NCBI GenBank assembly: GCA_963682055.1
Contig: OY821740.1
Coordinates: forward strand, 8,557,314-8,621,313
Source of the DNA: Primula veris
Lineage: Eukaryota; Streptophyta; Magnoliopsida; Ericales; Primulaceae
DNA: 64,000 nt
Direction: 5' to 3'
The notes under the pieces are model-generated. The model searched no databases and had not been told where the DNA came from. It saw nothing but the letters and a program-made list of their open reading frames with translations. Made by a program: the position numbers and the translations under genes. Below are positions 44,301 to 54,704 of this stretch, one piece after another (position 1 is the stretch's first letter; each line of letters opens with the position of its first letter).

Positions 44301-44704
44301 AGACCTACTCTGAATTTAAATAAAAAAAAAAATTTAATGGAAACGGATGTTAAGTATAGGCGACTGTTTCATAGTAATTCTACAAAGAGCACAAGTGACA
44401 AATAGACTTATAATAATTAAACAAACAAATCATGCAAGTCATTCCAAAATAAAGAAAAACTATATTAGACTTTCTTATTTCCCATAATACTATTTATTTA
44501 TTTTATTTTGTGTTTTGTTAATGTAGGGTTTTGGAGTTTCGTATTTCGTAGAAGGAATTATTTATATCTTCGTCATGACAAATATTATGGTATAATAACT
44601 CTATATATACATAAATATACATAATACATATATATATACATATATATATATATATACATATACATATTACAACACCCTCTAAGCTTCTATACATTGTGTT
44701 TTTA
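41325..44704. other. Long AT-rich intergenic stretch
   Basis: No gene was recognised. It contains a G/C-rich patch of degenerate CGGGTCGGGA repeats on both strands (42510-42690) that stands out from the AT-rich background and may be a small transposon end. There is a TA/CATA microsatellite near 44600-44665. Confidence 0.5.
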
Positions 44705-44710
44705 ACCATT

Positions 44711-44819
44711 ATGTAGGGTAAATTTCGATGTTCTAGAAGATCAACTCTGATTACTTTCGCGGCTTTCGCTACTGGTTCCGGTGGACTTTTTTATTCCAAC
44801 AAAAATAATCTATATTCAA
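44711..44819 (+). CDS. Probable first exon of the DEG14-type protease (in-frame TAG after ATG)
   Basis: Codons from 44717 read GKFRCSRRSTL, then a hydrophobic glycine-rich stretch ATGSGGLFYSNKNN, ending at a consensus donor (CAA|GTGAGT, 44820). Plant DEG14 proteins begin with a basic segment and an ATAGSGLFY-like membrane segment, so this is very probably exon 1. The only in-frame ATG (44711) is followed at once by TAG. The exon leaves one base over, whereas the next exon found (47570) needs phase 0. Either a small exon was missed, the start is non-ATG or further upstream, or this 5' end is broken. Confidence 0.5.
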
Positions 44820-45043
44820 GTGAGTATTATAAATTTATAATCTCCATAAATTCTCATTTTCTACTTATACATAACACAAGGCTTCTAGTTCTTATAAGGT
44901 TGTTGAAGTTGTACAAATATTAATAGTAATGTGCAAGAAATGGGTTTTCTAGATTGAGACGAAAAGATGCGGACTTGAGGTTAAACGAGATGATTAATTG
45001 TTTTTAAGTGAAATTGAATTAGTTGTGAACGTAACGTTAATGA

Positions 45044-47113
45044 ATGATGTCGTTGTTGTTGCTCGAGGTTTTAGCGAAACAATGCTGGGCAACCAAATCA
45101 GGAATATTATGCGACACTTATTATGCGAATAGGATTTTGAGTAATTATACTAAGTTTGGAGAAATGTGTATTGCCCAGAAGGTGTTTGAGGAAATACCCA
45201 ATAGAGATTCCGTCACTTGGAACTCTTTGATCGGTGGTTACGTTAGTTGTCGTGATTTCGAGGGTGCTTGGGTGACTTTTCATAGGATGAGAAATTGCGT
45301 GTTTTTAGCGGATGGCTATACTTTTGGTAGCATTCTAAAAGGGGTGGCTTTTGATGGTTCTGTTTTTCTCGGGCAACAAACACATTCCCTTGTTTTGAAG
45401 AGCGGGTTTGGAGAAAACGTTTATACTGCTAGTGCTCTTTTAGATATGTATTGTAAGTGTGGTAAGGTCGGTGATGCTTATACGGTTTTCCAGAATATGC
45501 CGGAACGAAACTCCGTCTCGTGGAATGCGTTAATTTCAGGCTATGCAAAACTGGGAGATCGAAAAAGTTCATTCTGGTTATTAGGGTTGATGGAGTTGGA
45601 AGGTGTGGACCTTGATGATGGAACGTTTGCTCCCCTTTTGACGTTACTTGATGATCAAAAGTTTTATAAAATGCTTATTAGGATTCACGCCAAAATAAAA
45701 AAAATTGGTATGGATTTTGAGAATAATGTGTCTAACGCCGTGCTAACTTCTTATTCGGAGTGTGGATCCATTCAAGCTGCTCAGAAAGTGTTTGAAGATA
45801 TTATTTCGCGAGATTTAATAACGTGGAATTCAATGTTAGCAGCCTATTTAGAACATAACCTGGTAATTGTTGCATTTGAACTTTTTAGAGAGATGGAAGG
45901 GCTTCGTCTCAAACCAGACATCTATACATACACTAGCATTATAAGTGCTTGTTTCGAATTTAATCATCGAAACCAAGGGAAGTCCTTACATGCACTGGTA
46001 ATAAAGCGATGTTTTGAAAAATCAGTACCAATCTGCAATGCATTAATAGCTATGTATCTTAAAACAAACAGCGACTCGGCTGAAGATGCTGTAAAGATAT
46101 TCGACTTCATGGAAATAAAGGACAGCGTTTCTTGGAATTCAATTTTGACAGGGTTTTCACAGTACGGGCTGAGTGAACGTGCTTTAATTTTTTTTCAGAA
46201 AATGCAAACCTTTTCCCTAAATCTCGACCACTTTGCCTTTTCAGCGACCCTCAGGTCTTGTTCAGATTTAGCAACTCTTCAACTGGGTAAACAAGTACAT
46301 GGATTAGTTTTAAAATTTGGCCTTGAGTGTAATGAATTTGTAGCTAGCTCATTAATATTTATGTATTCCAAGTGTGGAGATCTAGAGGAAGCTCGAATTT
46401 CATTTGAAGAAACACCTAAAAACAGCTCTATCACTTGGAATTCCATAATTTTTGGATATGCTCAACATGGCCAGGGTAACACTGCGCTGGATTTGTTTTC
46501 TGTAATGAAAAGTAGCAACACGAAATTGGATCACATAACTTTTGTAGCCGCTTTAACTGCCTGCAGCCATATCGGCTTGGTAGAAGAAGGCATTCATCTT
46601 TTAAAAAATATGGAGTCAGATTATAATATCCCTCCGAGAATGGAACATTATGCCTGTGGTGTTGATATTTATGGCCGAGCTGGAAAGTTGGAGGAGGCAA
46701 AGTCCTTGGTTAAGTCGATGCCTTTTGAACCAAATGCAATGGTCTGGAAAAATTTATTAGGTGCTTGTAAAACTAGTGGCAATATTGATTTAGCATCTCA
46801 AATAGCTAATCATTTGCTTGAGTTAGAACCGGAAGAGCATTGTACCTATGTTATACTTTCTAACCTGTATGGTTACCTTAAGAAATGGGATGAAAAGGCT
46901 AATTTAAAGAGGTTGATGAGGAAACGAGGGGTTAAGAAGGTGCCTGGTTGGAGTTGGGTAGAGATTAAGAATGAAGTTCATGGTTTTAATGCGGAGGATC
47001 ACTCCCATCCTTGTTGTGAAGAGATATATACAGTATTGGAAGAATTGGCGAGTGAGACCAGGATTTTAGAGAGGGAAACATGCGTAGAATATATTTTGGA
47101 GATGGATTTGTAG
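45044..47113 (+). CDS. PLS-class pentatricopeptide repeat protein, E/E+ type, At3g25970-like
   Basis: The intronless 689-residue protein is built almost wholly of PPR repeats (recurring VSWNALISGY, TWNSML, ALLDMYCKCGKV, YSKCGDLEEA blocks). It ends with E and E+ motifs (MVWKNLLGACK, CTYVILSNLY, GVKKVPGWSWVEI, AEDHSHP). The C-terminal DYW deaminase is absent. Such proteins bind organellar RNA in a sequence-specific way, commonly for C-to-U editing with partner proteins. It resembles Arabidopsis At3g25970 throughout, as recalled. Two ATGs are adjacent (45044, 45047). It lies on the same strand between the putative DEG14 exon 1 and exon 2. No frameshift is seen. Confidence 0.92.
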   Translation: MMSLLLLEVLAKQCWATKSGILCDTYYANRILSNYTKFGEMCIAQKVFEEIPNRDSVTWNSLIGGYVSCRDFEGAWVTFHRMRNCVFLADGYTFGSILKGVAFDGSVFLGQQTHSLVLKSGFGENVYTASALLDMYCKCGKVGDAYTVFQNMPERNSVSWNALISGYAKLGDRKSSFWLLGLMELEGVDLDDGTFAPLLTLLDDQKFYKMLIRIHAKIKKIGMDFENNVSNAVLTSYSECGSIQAAQKVFEDIISRDLITWNSMLAAYLEHNLVIVAFELFREMEGLRLKPDIYTYTSIISACFEFNHRNQGKSLHALVIKRCFEKSVPICNALIAMYLKTNSDSAEDAVKIFDFMEIKDSVSWNSILTGFSQYGLSERALIFFQKMQTFSLNLDHFAFSATLRSCSDLATLQLGKQVHGLVLKFGLECNEFVASSLIFMYSKCGDLEEARISFEETPKNSSITWNSIIFGYAQHGQGNTALDLFSVMKSSNTKLDHITFVAALTACSHIGLVEEGIHLLKNMESDYNIPPRMEHYACGVDIYGRAGKLEEAKSLVKSMPFEPNAMVWKNLLGACKTSGNIDLASQIANHLLELEPEEHCTYVILSNLYGYLKKWDEKANLKRLMRKRGVKKVPGWSWVEIKNEVHGFNAEDHSHPCCEEIYTVLEELASETRILERETCVEYILEMDL

Positions 47114-47569
47114 GACTGTTTGTATTCAGTAAGTTGGAAAAAAAAACCTGGAGGTTTTGTACATGATGATGTTTGTTTGACATTGCCCAAGCTCATAGTT
47201 CATGTGGAAAGAACTTTTCATTTTTATTGCTGTTTATGTATGAAGATTGTAACCTTCTGTGTACACTAGTATTCCATATCTTTTGGAACTAAACTCTCAA
47301 ATTTGATTAATCGGTGTCTATTTGATGCTATCAAGAGATATATGATTTATTTTAGTCACCCTTCCAAACAACAGTCTTTATATTTCTTCTAGTGGGTCGG
47401 CCACCCCTGAGAAACATAGTTACTTTACATAGTTTTCGCATTTCATTTTATTTAGATAGTGGGGAACTGAGTTGATTTTATATCTCAATGCACTGTAGGG
47501 CCTTCGCTATTAATCTCAATCCCTCCGCCAATCTGTGAATCTTTATCCTTCTCATGGGCAACTTTGCAG
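47114..47569. other. PPR 3' flank / DEG14 intron 1 end
   Basis: No coding exon was identified here, though a small missing DEG14 exon may be hidden. The acceptor before DEG14 exon 2 is a NAGNAG site (GCAGCAG). Confidence 0.45.
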
Positions 47570-50500
47570 CAGAACATTCATTCTCCTTCATTTGGTTCCC
47601 TGCTATTTGGTACGCTCCTTTTTTTTTCTTCTCTTTTTACATTTTTAGTTTCCAGTGACTCTTCCCTTCATTTATGGATTATATTTGATATAATTGTAGG
47701 AAATATGCCAATGTATTTTTCAAAAGCCAGTGCTGCACCATCAGCTGATATAATGGCAGACGAGCCAAAAGCCTGTCGTGGATGTTTGGGTAGAGACACA
47801 ATTGCCAATGCTGCTGCAAGGGTGGGTCCCGCAGTTGTCAATTTATCAGTTCCACAGGGTATGCTTTTAACCACCAAGGATGAAATGAAAGTAACCGCCA
47901 TGCGCTATGGATATTTTGCAAATAACCCCCATGTACTATGGATATTTTGCAAATAACCCCCACGTACTTTGGTTACTAGCATTTTGCCCCCATTAACTCT
48001 TTAATTTTTGCAGATAAAACAATGGCCAATATAAGAATGGTATAACTTTGTGGTTTAATGGTCTGTTTTGGATGATTGTTGTTTTAGACATGCACTTTCT
48101 AGATTATTGTGTGCGTAAGGTAGATATTTATGAAAAAGTTATCCAAACTAGTTTAACGCAAAAAGACACATGAAAACGATAAAGTGTACTTTTTATTTTC
48201 AAAGTTGGTGTCAGTAGACATTTAGCTCCACCAAGTGTGTAGATCTAAAAAGGACCATGAAATAAGAAAAAGAATTTAACAAAGCGGAGTATCAAGCGCA
48301 AAGTTGTGCAATTTCAAAAACTGATACGGGGATCGATGGCAAAAAACATAGATAGTACGTGAGGGTTAATTATTAATAGCTGAAGTCCATGGAAGTTATT
48401 TGCTAAAAATATTGAGTATATTTGCAGCTTACTCTTTATGTTTCCTAAGAAATTGAGCATGCTGTTTTTAATTTTGTGGGTGTACTATTTTTGTAGGTTT
48501 CCATGGGTTGACAGTGGGACAGAGCATGGGGTCTGGAACTATCATAGATCCAAATGGAACTATTTTGACTTGTGCTCACGTGGTGGTTGATTTTCATGGC
48601 CGACGTACAGCAACAAAGGGGAAGGTTAGCTAGTGTTCTTTAGTTTCCTTTTTCTTTTCTTTTTTTCGTTTGTCTTTAAGGAAAGGACTTTTGGCATCAT
48701 CTTATGTTCCCCTTTTGTCTTTGACCTTTGCTACTAGTTTTAGGAGGTTCTCTTCATCTTCCTTTGTTTCACTGCATCAGATATGGTGTGGTATAAAATC
48801 TGCTAGATGTAGTTCTGGGAGATAAAGTCCTGGGATTTCTTAAGCTGGATGTGTTTTATTTGGAAATAATAAAGTTTAGTTTTATATGATAGGTCTGGTT
48901 TCAAAAAAAGTACGTAAAAAAAGCAGGGGCTATATTCAACTCTCCTTATCTTAGGACTGTCACGTATACATGAGATCTGGGTGAGCTAGTAGTTACCCTG
49001 AAAAGTGGCGCCTTGAGATGCACCAAAGCTGGCTCACTGCCTTTCCTTAGCGGTGCGAACTTCATCCCCTACTTATATCTCCAAACGATGATACATGATC
49101 TAGGACACCACATTGCTGATATTCAATACCTAATTTCATTCGCGACTTTCTCTGACTCGATATTCAAATGATTGACAACAATAGTATCCCAAGACATATT
49201 GGCTTCAATCTTGCGTATGTCACTAGTGCAAAGCGCTTCCATTTATACTACTCATATTTATGTTTTTGTTGTGTCAAGGTTGAAGTGACTTTACAAGATG
49301 GAAGGACATTCGAGGGTATGGTTTTGAATGCGGATATGCATTCTGATATCGCTATTGTAAAAATTAATTCAAAAACACCGCTTCCAGCTGCAAAACTTGG
49401 TAATTCCGCTAAGCTTCGTCCAGGAGATTGGGTAATAGCCATGGGCTGTCCCCTTTCCCTTCAAAATACAATTACAGCTGGTATAGTGAGGTATGTTTTG
49501 CAATTTTATTTAATAGTTTAACTACATTCACTTCTTTTATGCTGATTTTTGAAATTAATTACTTTTCTTTGTTTGCACTTACGTACTTGAAACAGTTGTG
49601 TTGATCGCAAAAGCAGTGACCTGGGCCTTGGAGGGATCCGAAGAGAATACCTTCAAACAGATTGCGCCATTAACGCTGTAAGATAACGTTTTAATAAGAT
49701 ATTCGGAAGTTATTGAAGGATCAAACTCATATGAAGAACAAACCGCCAATACTTCCCTCCGCATAATGAAGTTCTTGATACTATGTATAAGGACCTTTTT
49801 CTTTTATCAATTAATCTCATATTCTCGAGGTTTTCATATTTACCGTTGAGAAAAACAGTCTATGTGTCCATTTGGTGGATCTCGAATTTTTAATATAAAA
49901 ATGGCTACATAAGATCTTTTACTGGTAAACTTTGCTACTAGGGATTTAAACATATATACCCTACTAACTGAGCTCGTTGGTTTGTGGATTGATGGATAGG
50001 GGTAAATCTAGACTTTTATGGTTATATTTCTTGTTAATTGTTCTTTTCTTGGTCCCGTTCATATAGTAGACCGGTATGTCATATTTCTCACTTTCTTATC
50101 ATATTATAGGGTAACTCTGGCGGTCCACTTGTTAATATTGATGGTGAAATTGTTGGTGTGAACATTATGAAAGTATTGGCTGCTGATGGACTGAGTTTTT
50201 CTGTACCTATTGATGCTGTGTCCATTATCATAGAGCACTTCAAGAGAAACGGGTACGTCTTTCGCTCCCTTGATCGTTCTTTCTACTACTACGGTGCTGC
50301 CTGCTTCTAATTCTACAAGAGTTTATAAATTTCACGTCCACTTCATATTTAAGGGATAGATACCTGATGTGGAATCTCTTGTTTTTTTTTCCATCTTGAG
50401 TACAACTTACTGATATTGACCGTATGCAGGCGAGTTGTTCGACCGTGGCTTGGCTTGAAAATGTTAGATCTTAATGATATGATTGTAGCTCAGCTAAGAG

Positions 50501-51780
50501 AAAAGGATGCAACCTTCCCTAATGTCCACAAAGGGATTTTAGTACCTATGGTTAGTTCTTAATCTCGTTCGCATACACACATACATGAATATAGTCAGAA
50601 TACTAGTGTTATATTAGTTTTGCTTTCGACAAGGGTCAGGTTCCCCTGTTGTTTCTCAATTGATGATTATGTTCGTTATCTTTTATCTGGGAAGTCTACG
50701 TTCTAGAAGTTCACCACTATTCCAATGTCAGTTTTTCTTATAAATTTTAGCAAAGCAGATGTTCTCAATTTGTTTGTCTTCTAGAGCAGCAAGTAAAAAA
50801 TTCAAGCTAAGAATAACTTCTTTTTTTGCTGCAACACATGTCAAAATCCTATTATTTAAATATTTTATAATAAGTAGCAGGAGTAGTTAAAGATTTTTTT
50901 TTTTGAACTTCTGTACAGATGTAACACTGGTATTTAAAAAATCTTCTGATCTGAACTATGATGGTTTGGGGTTTGGACCTAATTAGCCTATATGGTCATT
51001 TATATAAGTGTCACAGTCTTAGCTACATGTTACATGACAAATAATAAAAGGAAGATTTCTGTCAATATGTTTCTAGATTCACAGTGCCGAGTAATTGTTA
51101 TTTTTCAAAAAGTCTTTTTTTTTTTAATAACTCTTGGCTAAAAAAGTTGCCACTTGGAATCACCATGTGAACACTAAAGAGGAAAGAATCACCATGGTAG
51201 TTTGTTTATGATTCATCCACTTGAGATGACTGACCAATCCTAACAAATATTATAATTGTTCTTTTTTTGTCTTGATTAATACATCTGTAACAGGTTACTC
51301 CAGGGTCACCTGCTGACCGAGCCGGGTTCCATCCAGGTGATGTTGTCGTCGAATTTAATGGAAAGCCTGTCGAGAGCATCAAGGAGGTAGCCTGATAAAT
51401 TTATTATTTGTCATTTTTATTATTCTTTCCACCAAAGTATTATCGAGTTCTGCCAAACTGGATGTTTAAAGATAAATTGTTCTCATAAGTTTTAATATGT
51501 TTTTCTTAACTAGAATAGCTGTTTAATTACAGATTATAACAATTTTGACATCTTGATTTTCTAGTTTTTGTCCATCACACCGGTTTTGACTTTTGATTGA
51601 TCGTTAGTTATAATTTATGCTTTTTCCGAGTGTTCAGCATATTTTTTTAAAATTTTGTTGCAGGTAATTGAAATAATGGGGGACAAAGTTGGAAAACCGG
51701 TGAAGGCCGTTGTGAAGAGAGCGAATGGTAAAACTGCAACCCTGACTGTGATTCCCGAGGAGGCAAATCCTGATATGTAA
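47570..51780 (+). CDS. DEG14: DEG14-like HtrA/Do serine protease with PDZ domain (exons 2-10)
   Basis: Trypsin-like ATP-independent protease, probably organellar or membrane-linked. Exons: 47570-47609, 47700-47858, 48497-48624, 49279-49490, 49596-49677, 50110-50252, 50430-50550, 51294-51386, 51664-51780. All keep phase with GT-AG borders. The protease domain starts [20 protein letters not shown]. The triad is complete: His in TCAHVV (exon 4), Asp in HSDIAIVK (exon 5), Ser in GNSGGP (exon 7). A PDZ domain fills exons 8-10 ([23 protein letters not shown]), and the protein ends IPEEANPDM. If exon 1 is not functional, the first usable ATG is at 47705, which keeps the whole protease domain but loses the N-terminal membrane segment. 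Confidence 0.9.
47904..48425. repeat. Inverted-end repeat in DEG14 intron 3 with a tandem start
   Basis: The left end carries two direct copies of a 31-bp unit (CTATGGATATTTTGCAAATA and onward), at about 47904-47965. The right end (48350-48415) has inverted relatives (TAGTACGTGAGGGTTAAT, GGAAGTTATTTGCTAAAA). It is related to repeats at 6870-7020 and 22850-23335. Confidence 0.5.
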
Positions 51781-52401
51781 CTATTTAGCCATCGAGTTTC
51801 TTTCCAAATTCTAGATAGAAATATTCAGTTGATGTGATCATGATAAAAAAGAAGGATATGCATGAAGCTAGCATAAATGTTCTATTATAGAGTTGCCCAA
51901 CGCTAGCAAACTGAAAATGACTCTTTAAATCTTAACCAGACTTGGTACCAAACAGCTTGATGTATTTTGTAAGTCTAAAAAACATGCTCAAGTGTTAGCC
52001 ATCTTTGTGATCTCCTGTATATACTAGTACTACTTAATCCTTTGTTTGATTGAATTATAATTAACTACAAAAATCAATAGATTGAGAGCATTCATTTAGA
52101 ATCCTGTTCAAGATTTAAATATTAAACTCTGGTCAACTGAATTGTTTACTAGTCACTATGAACGATTCTTTGTTCGGTGATATTAAATCATAGCCACCTT
52201 AGTATGACTGGAAGACCACGTCACTCGTGAGCAAGACCCAAGACTAATATAGAGTTTTAACGAAAATTAGTAGAAGCTTCTTTGCTTAAAGTCAATGGTC
52301 ACTTAAAAACTCACCCACAAAGTCAGCAAAAATAACCCAGTCTTTGTTTTGCTTATCACGGCACTTGCTTAGCTCCTCACCCATCTAGAAAATTATACCT
52401 A
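51781..52401. other. DEG14 3' flank and ATL promoter region
   Basis: No coding frame. Spacing between the two plus-strand genes is about 700 bp. Confidence 0.5.
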
Positions 52402-52414
52402 CATATATATATTT
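52402..52414 (+). promoter_or_regulatory. TATA box of the ATL-type gene
   Basis: CATATATATATTT lies about 65-75 bp upstream of the ATG at 52479. Confidence 0.45.
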
Positions 52415-52478
52415 ACTCACCCTCAACTCTCAAAATCTCACTTTAATCCAAATCTCTTAAACCAGTTTTTAAAATAAT

Positions 52479-53567
52479 ATGGCTAACAAAAGTGAGATAC
52501 TTGTCCGGATCTCGGCTATACTTTTATTACTTGTATTCCGAGTCGGAGCTCAAAGCGGGTTGAATTCACCCCCACCGGGCTACGAATACGCTAATTTTAG
52601 TTCATCTATGGCTGTGATCATAGTGGTACTAATCGCCGCCCTTTTCTTCATGGGCTTCTTTTCAATATACATACGCCACTGTGCTGACTCGTCGTCAATT
52701 GCTGGCGTACGCAACCTGGGAGGCTCCCTGCGCCGCCGTGCAGCCTCCAGAGGACTTGACAAGACGATCCTAGAAACTTTCCCTACGTTTGGATATTCCG
52801 AAATAAAAGACAAGAAGATAGGAAAAGGGACGCTTGAGTGCGCAGTTTGCTTGAATGAGTTTGAAGAGGAGGATACGCTGAGGTTGATACCGAGATGCGA
52901 TCATGTTTTTCACCCTGAGTGTATAGACGCTTGGCTCGAGTCTCACGTGACTTGCCCTGTTTGTCGGGCTAACTTAGCTGAACCAGATGCGACGGTTCAA
53001 AGCCAAGAACCTGAACAACAACCTGGAGAGGTGTCTATTAGAATAGCAGAAGAGCAAACGGAACATGTTACCATACCCGAACTGCCAAGGACTCAAAGCA
53101 GATCAGGGTCTGTAAGGTCGAAGGTGTGGCCCAAGTTCGCTAGATCACACACAACCGGTCACTCAGTGGTGCAACCAGGGGAAAACGTTGACCGGTTCAC
53201 TCTTAGATTACCGGAGGATTTTAGGAAACAAGTGATGACACGAGCGCTGGTCCGTACAGCAAGCTGCGTGGTAGTACCAACAGTTTTACCCACGGAAAGC
53301 AGCTCGAAAAGAGGGTACAGAACCGGATTCGGGCAGAGCTTTAAGAAAGTCGACCCGGTTTCGAAATCGGATCGTTGGGTGTTCACAATGGCACCACCGT
53401 TCTTCTCTCGTGGTCCGTCAATGAAGATTGAGGTTGCGGATGGGGAAGGGTCTACGTCGTCAAAGTCAGTAAGGGGGACGATGAAACTACCGTCTTTCAA
53501 GTGTTTGGAACCGAAAGGGGATGAGACATATTTGATGTCAGGAGAGTCGAGTAAATCGCATGTGTAA
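52479..53567 (+). CDS. RING-H2 E3 ubiquitin ligase of the ATL6/ATL31 type
   Basis: Single-exon membrane ubiquitin ligase of 362 residues. An N-terminal signal-like segment (residues 8-24) is followed by a transmembrane helix (44-64), a basic loop and the GLD motif (92-94, SRGLDKTILETFP). The canonical RING-H2 follows, with ligands C121, C124, C140, H142, H145, C148, C159 and C162. The long C-terminal tail contains PGENVDRFTLRLPEDFRKQV and SSKRGYRTG, conserved in ATL6/ATL31, which act in carbon/nitrogen response and defence and target 14-3-3 proteins. The assignment to this subgroup rests on those tail motifs. Which paralogue it is cannot be told. Confidence 0.92.
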   Translation: MANKSEILVRISAILLLLVFRVGAQSGLNSPPPGYEYANFSSSMAVIIVVLIAALFFMGFFSIYIRHCADSSSIAGVRNLGGSLRRRAASRGLDKTILETFPTFGYSEIKDKKIGKGTLECAVCLNEFEEEDTLRLIPRCDHVFHPECIDAWLESHVTCPVCRANLAEPDATVQSQEPEQQPGEVSIRIAEEQTEHVTIPELPRTQSRSGSVRSKVWPKFARSHTTGHSVVQPGENVDRFTLRLPEDFRKQVMTRALVRTASCVVVPTVLPTESSSKRGYRTGFGQSFKKVDPVSKSDRWVFTMAPPFFSRGPSMKIEVADGEGSTSSKSVRGTMKLPSFKCLEPKGDETYLMSGESSKSHV

Positions 53568-54236
53568 TAAAAAAATGACCGAATTAAGCCGAGGTGATTC
53601 CGGGCTGAAGAAGATGATTCTTTGATTGTAATTTTTGAGGGGTATTAATAGACAATTTTCATGTATCTAAGTTTGTACATAGACTGTATTTTATGTTTAA
53701 TATGAAGATTAGGAAAGAAACAATAATTTTTCATTGAATCGTCATATGAACAGAACAGTTTATACGAAATAAGATGACCATTAGTTCTATGTTTCTCCTC
53801 ATTTATTTTAGCCTACAAAAAACACGTATTTGTGGGATTTTTGCCCATCACAGAGACAAATACCAAAGGATAATTTTGCAAACTATAAGTTAGATTTAAT
53901 CAGAAACATTACTTTTGTTAGGATGGACACGGCTAAATATCATACCTACAAATGATGCGCGCGAACGCAATGGTAGACTATTGACGATCCTAGTCCAGGT
54001 GAGTGAATGTCAGGGCTTGTTGTCTGTTGATGAACCAAATAGTTTAGAACAATCAGATGATACCCCAAAAAATAGTCTTGCCGTTCGCATGGCTAATCAT
54101 GAAGGAAAACGAATCACACCAAGGTTTTGTTCATGTTTATAATTCACTCATCGTTTTGGTGGCGAACCGCGTGTACGATCACCAGATTTTTCATCAACGG
54201 TTTATTCAACTACAAACATTTATTGAGGTTTTATAT
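53568..54236. other. ATL 3' flank; no gene recognised
   Basis: It contains the presumed 3' UTR and an unassigned stretch (53920-54140) with slightly higher GC but no recognisable protein. Confidence 0.5.
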
Positions 54237-54704
54237 GTTTGATACACCAAACTACGTTAATGATTTGGGTATCCATCTTTCAATTTTCTCAATTTGGATA
54301 CCACACTATAATAACTTTCCAATTTAGGTACAATCGTCTAAATCAATCACGGAGTCATCTCACGTAATATTTGACAAACGTTAATTTGATAGGGTAATTT
54401 TATCATTTTACTCCAAAATGTATCATCCTACAAAAACGTTTCCCCCAATTTCACACATAACAAAAATTAGCACATAATCTAAATTTGAAAAAACGTTATT
54501 GTAGAATGATATATTTTGATGCATAATGACAAAATTATCACATTCAAGTTTATCAAGCACGTGTTGTCATGTGACATGATTCCGTGATTAATTTAGACAG
54601 TTGTATCTAAATTGGACAATTTATTATAGTGTGGTATCCAAATTGATAAAGTTGAAAAGTTGGTACCCAAATCGTTAACAGTAACATAATTTGGTGTACT
54701 AAAC
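54237..54704. mobile_element. Full-length foldback MITE (468 bp)
   Basis: The left half (from GTTTGATACACCAAA) pairs with the right half (ending TTTGGTGTACTAAAC) along almost its whole length. Matching blocks include ATTTGGATACCACACTATAA near both ends and ATCACGGA(A/G)TCAT further in. The loop is only about 40 bp near 54450-54490. No coding frame, no clear target duplication. Confidence 0.8.

Noticed and set aside
44518..44709. Tyr/Ile/Cys-rich minus-strand frame
   Set aside because: It translates a TA/CATA microsatellite.
46431..47196. Minus-strand frames under the PPR gene
   Set aside because: They are antisense shadows of an intact PPR reading frame.
47554..47650. ATG at 47554 as DEG14 start
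   Set aside because: It is in the wrong frame relative to the protease exons and stops soon.
52580..53500. Minus-strand frames under the ATL gene
   Set aside because: Antisense shadows of the RING-H2 frame.
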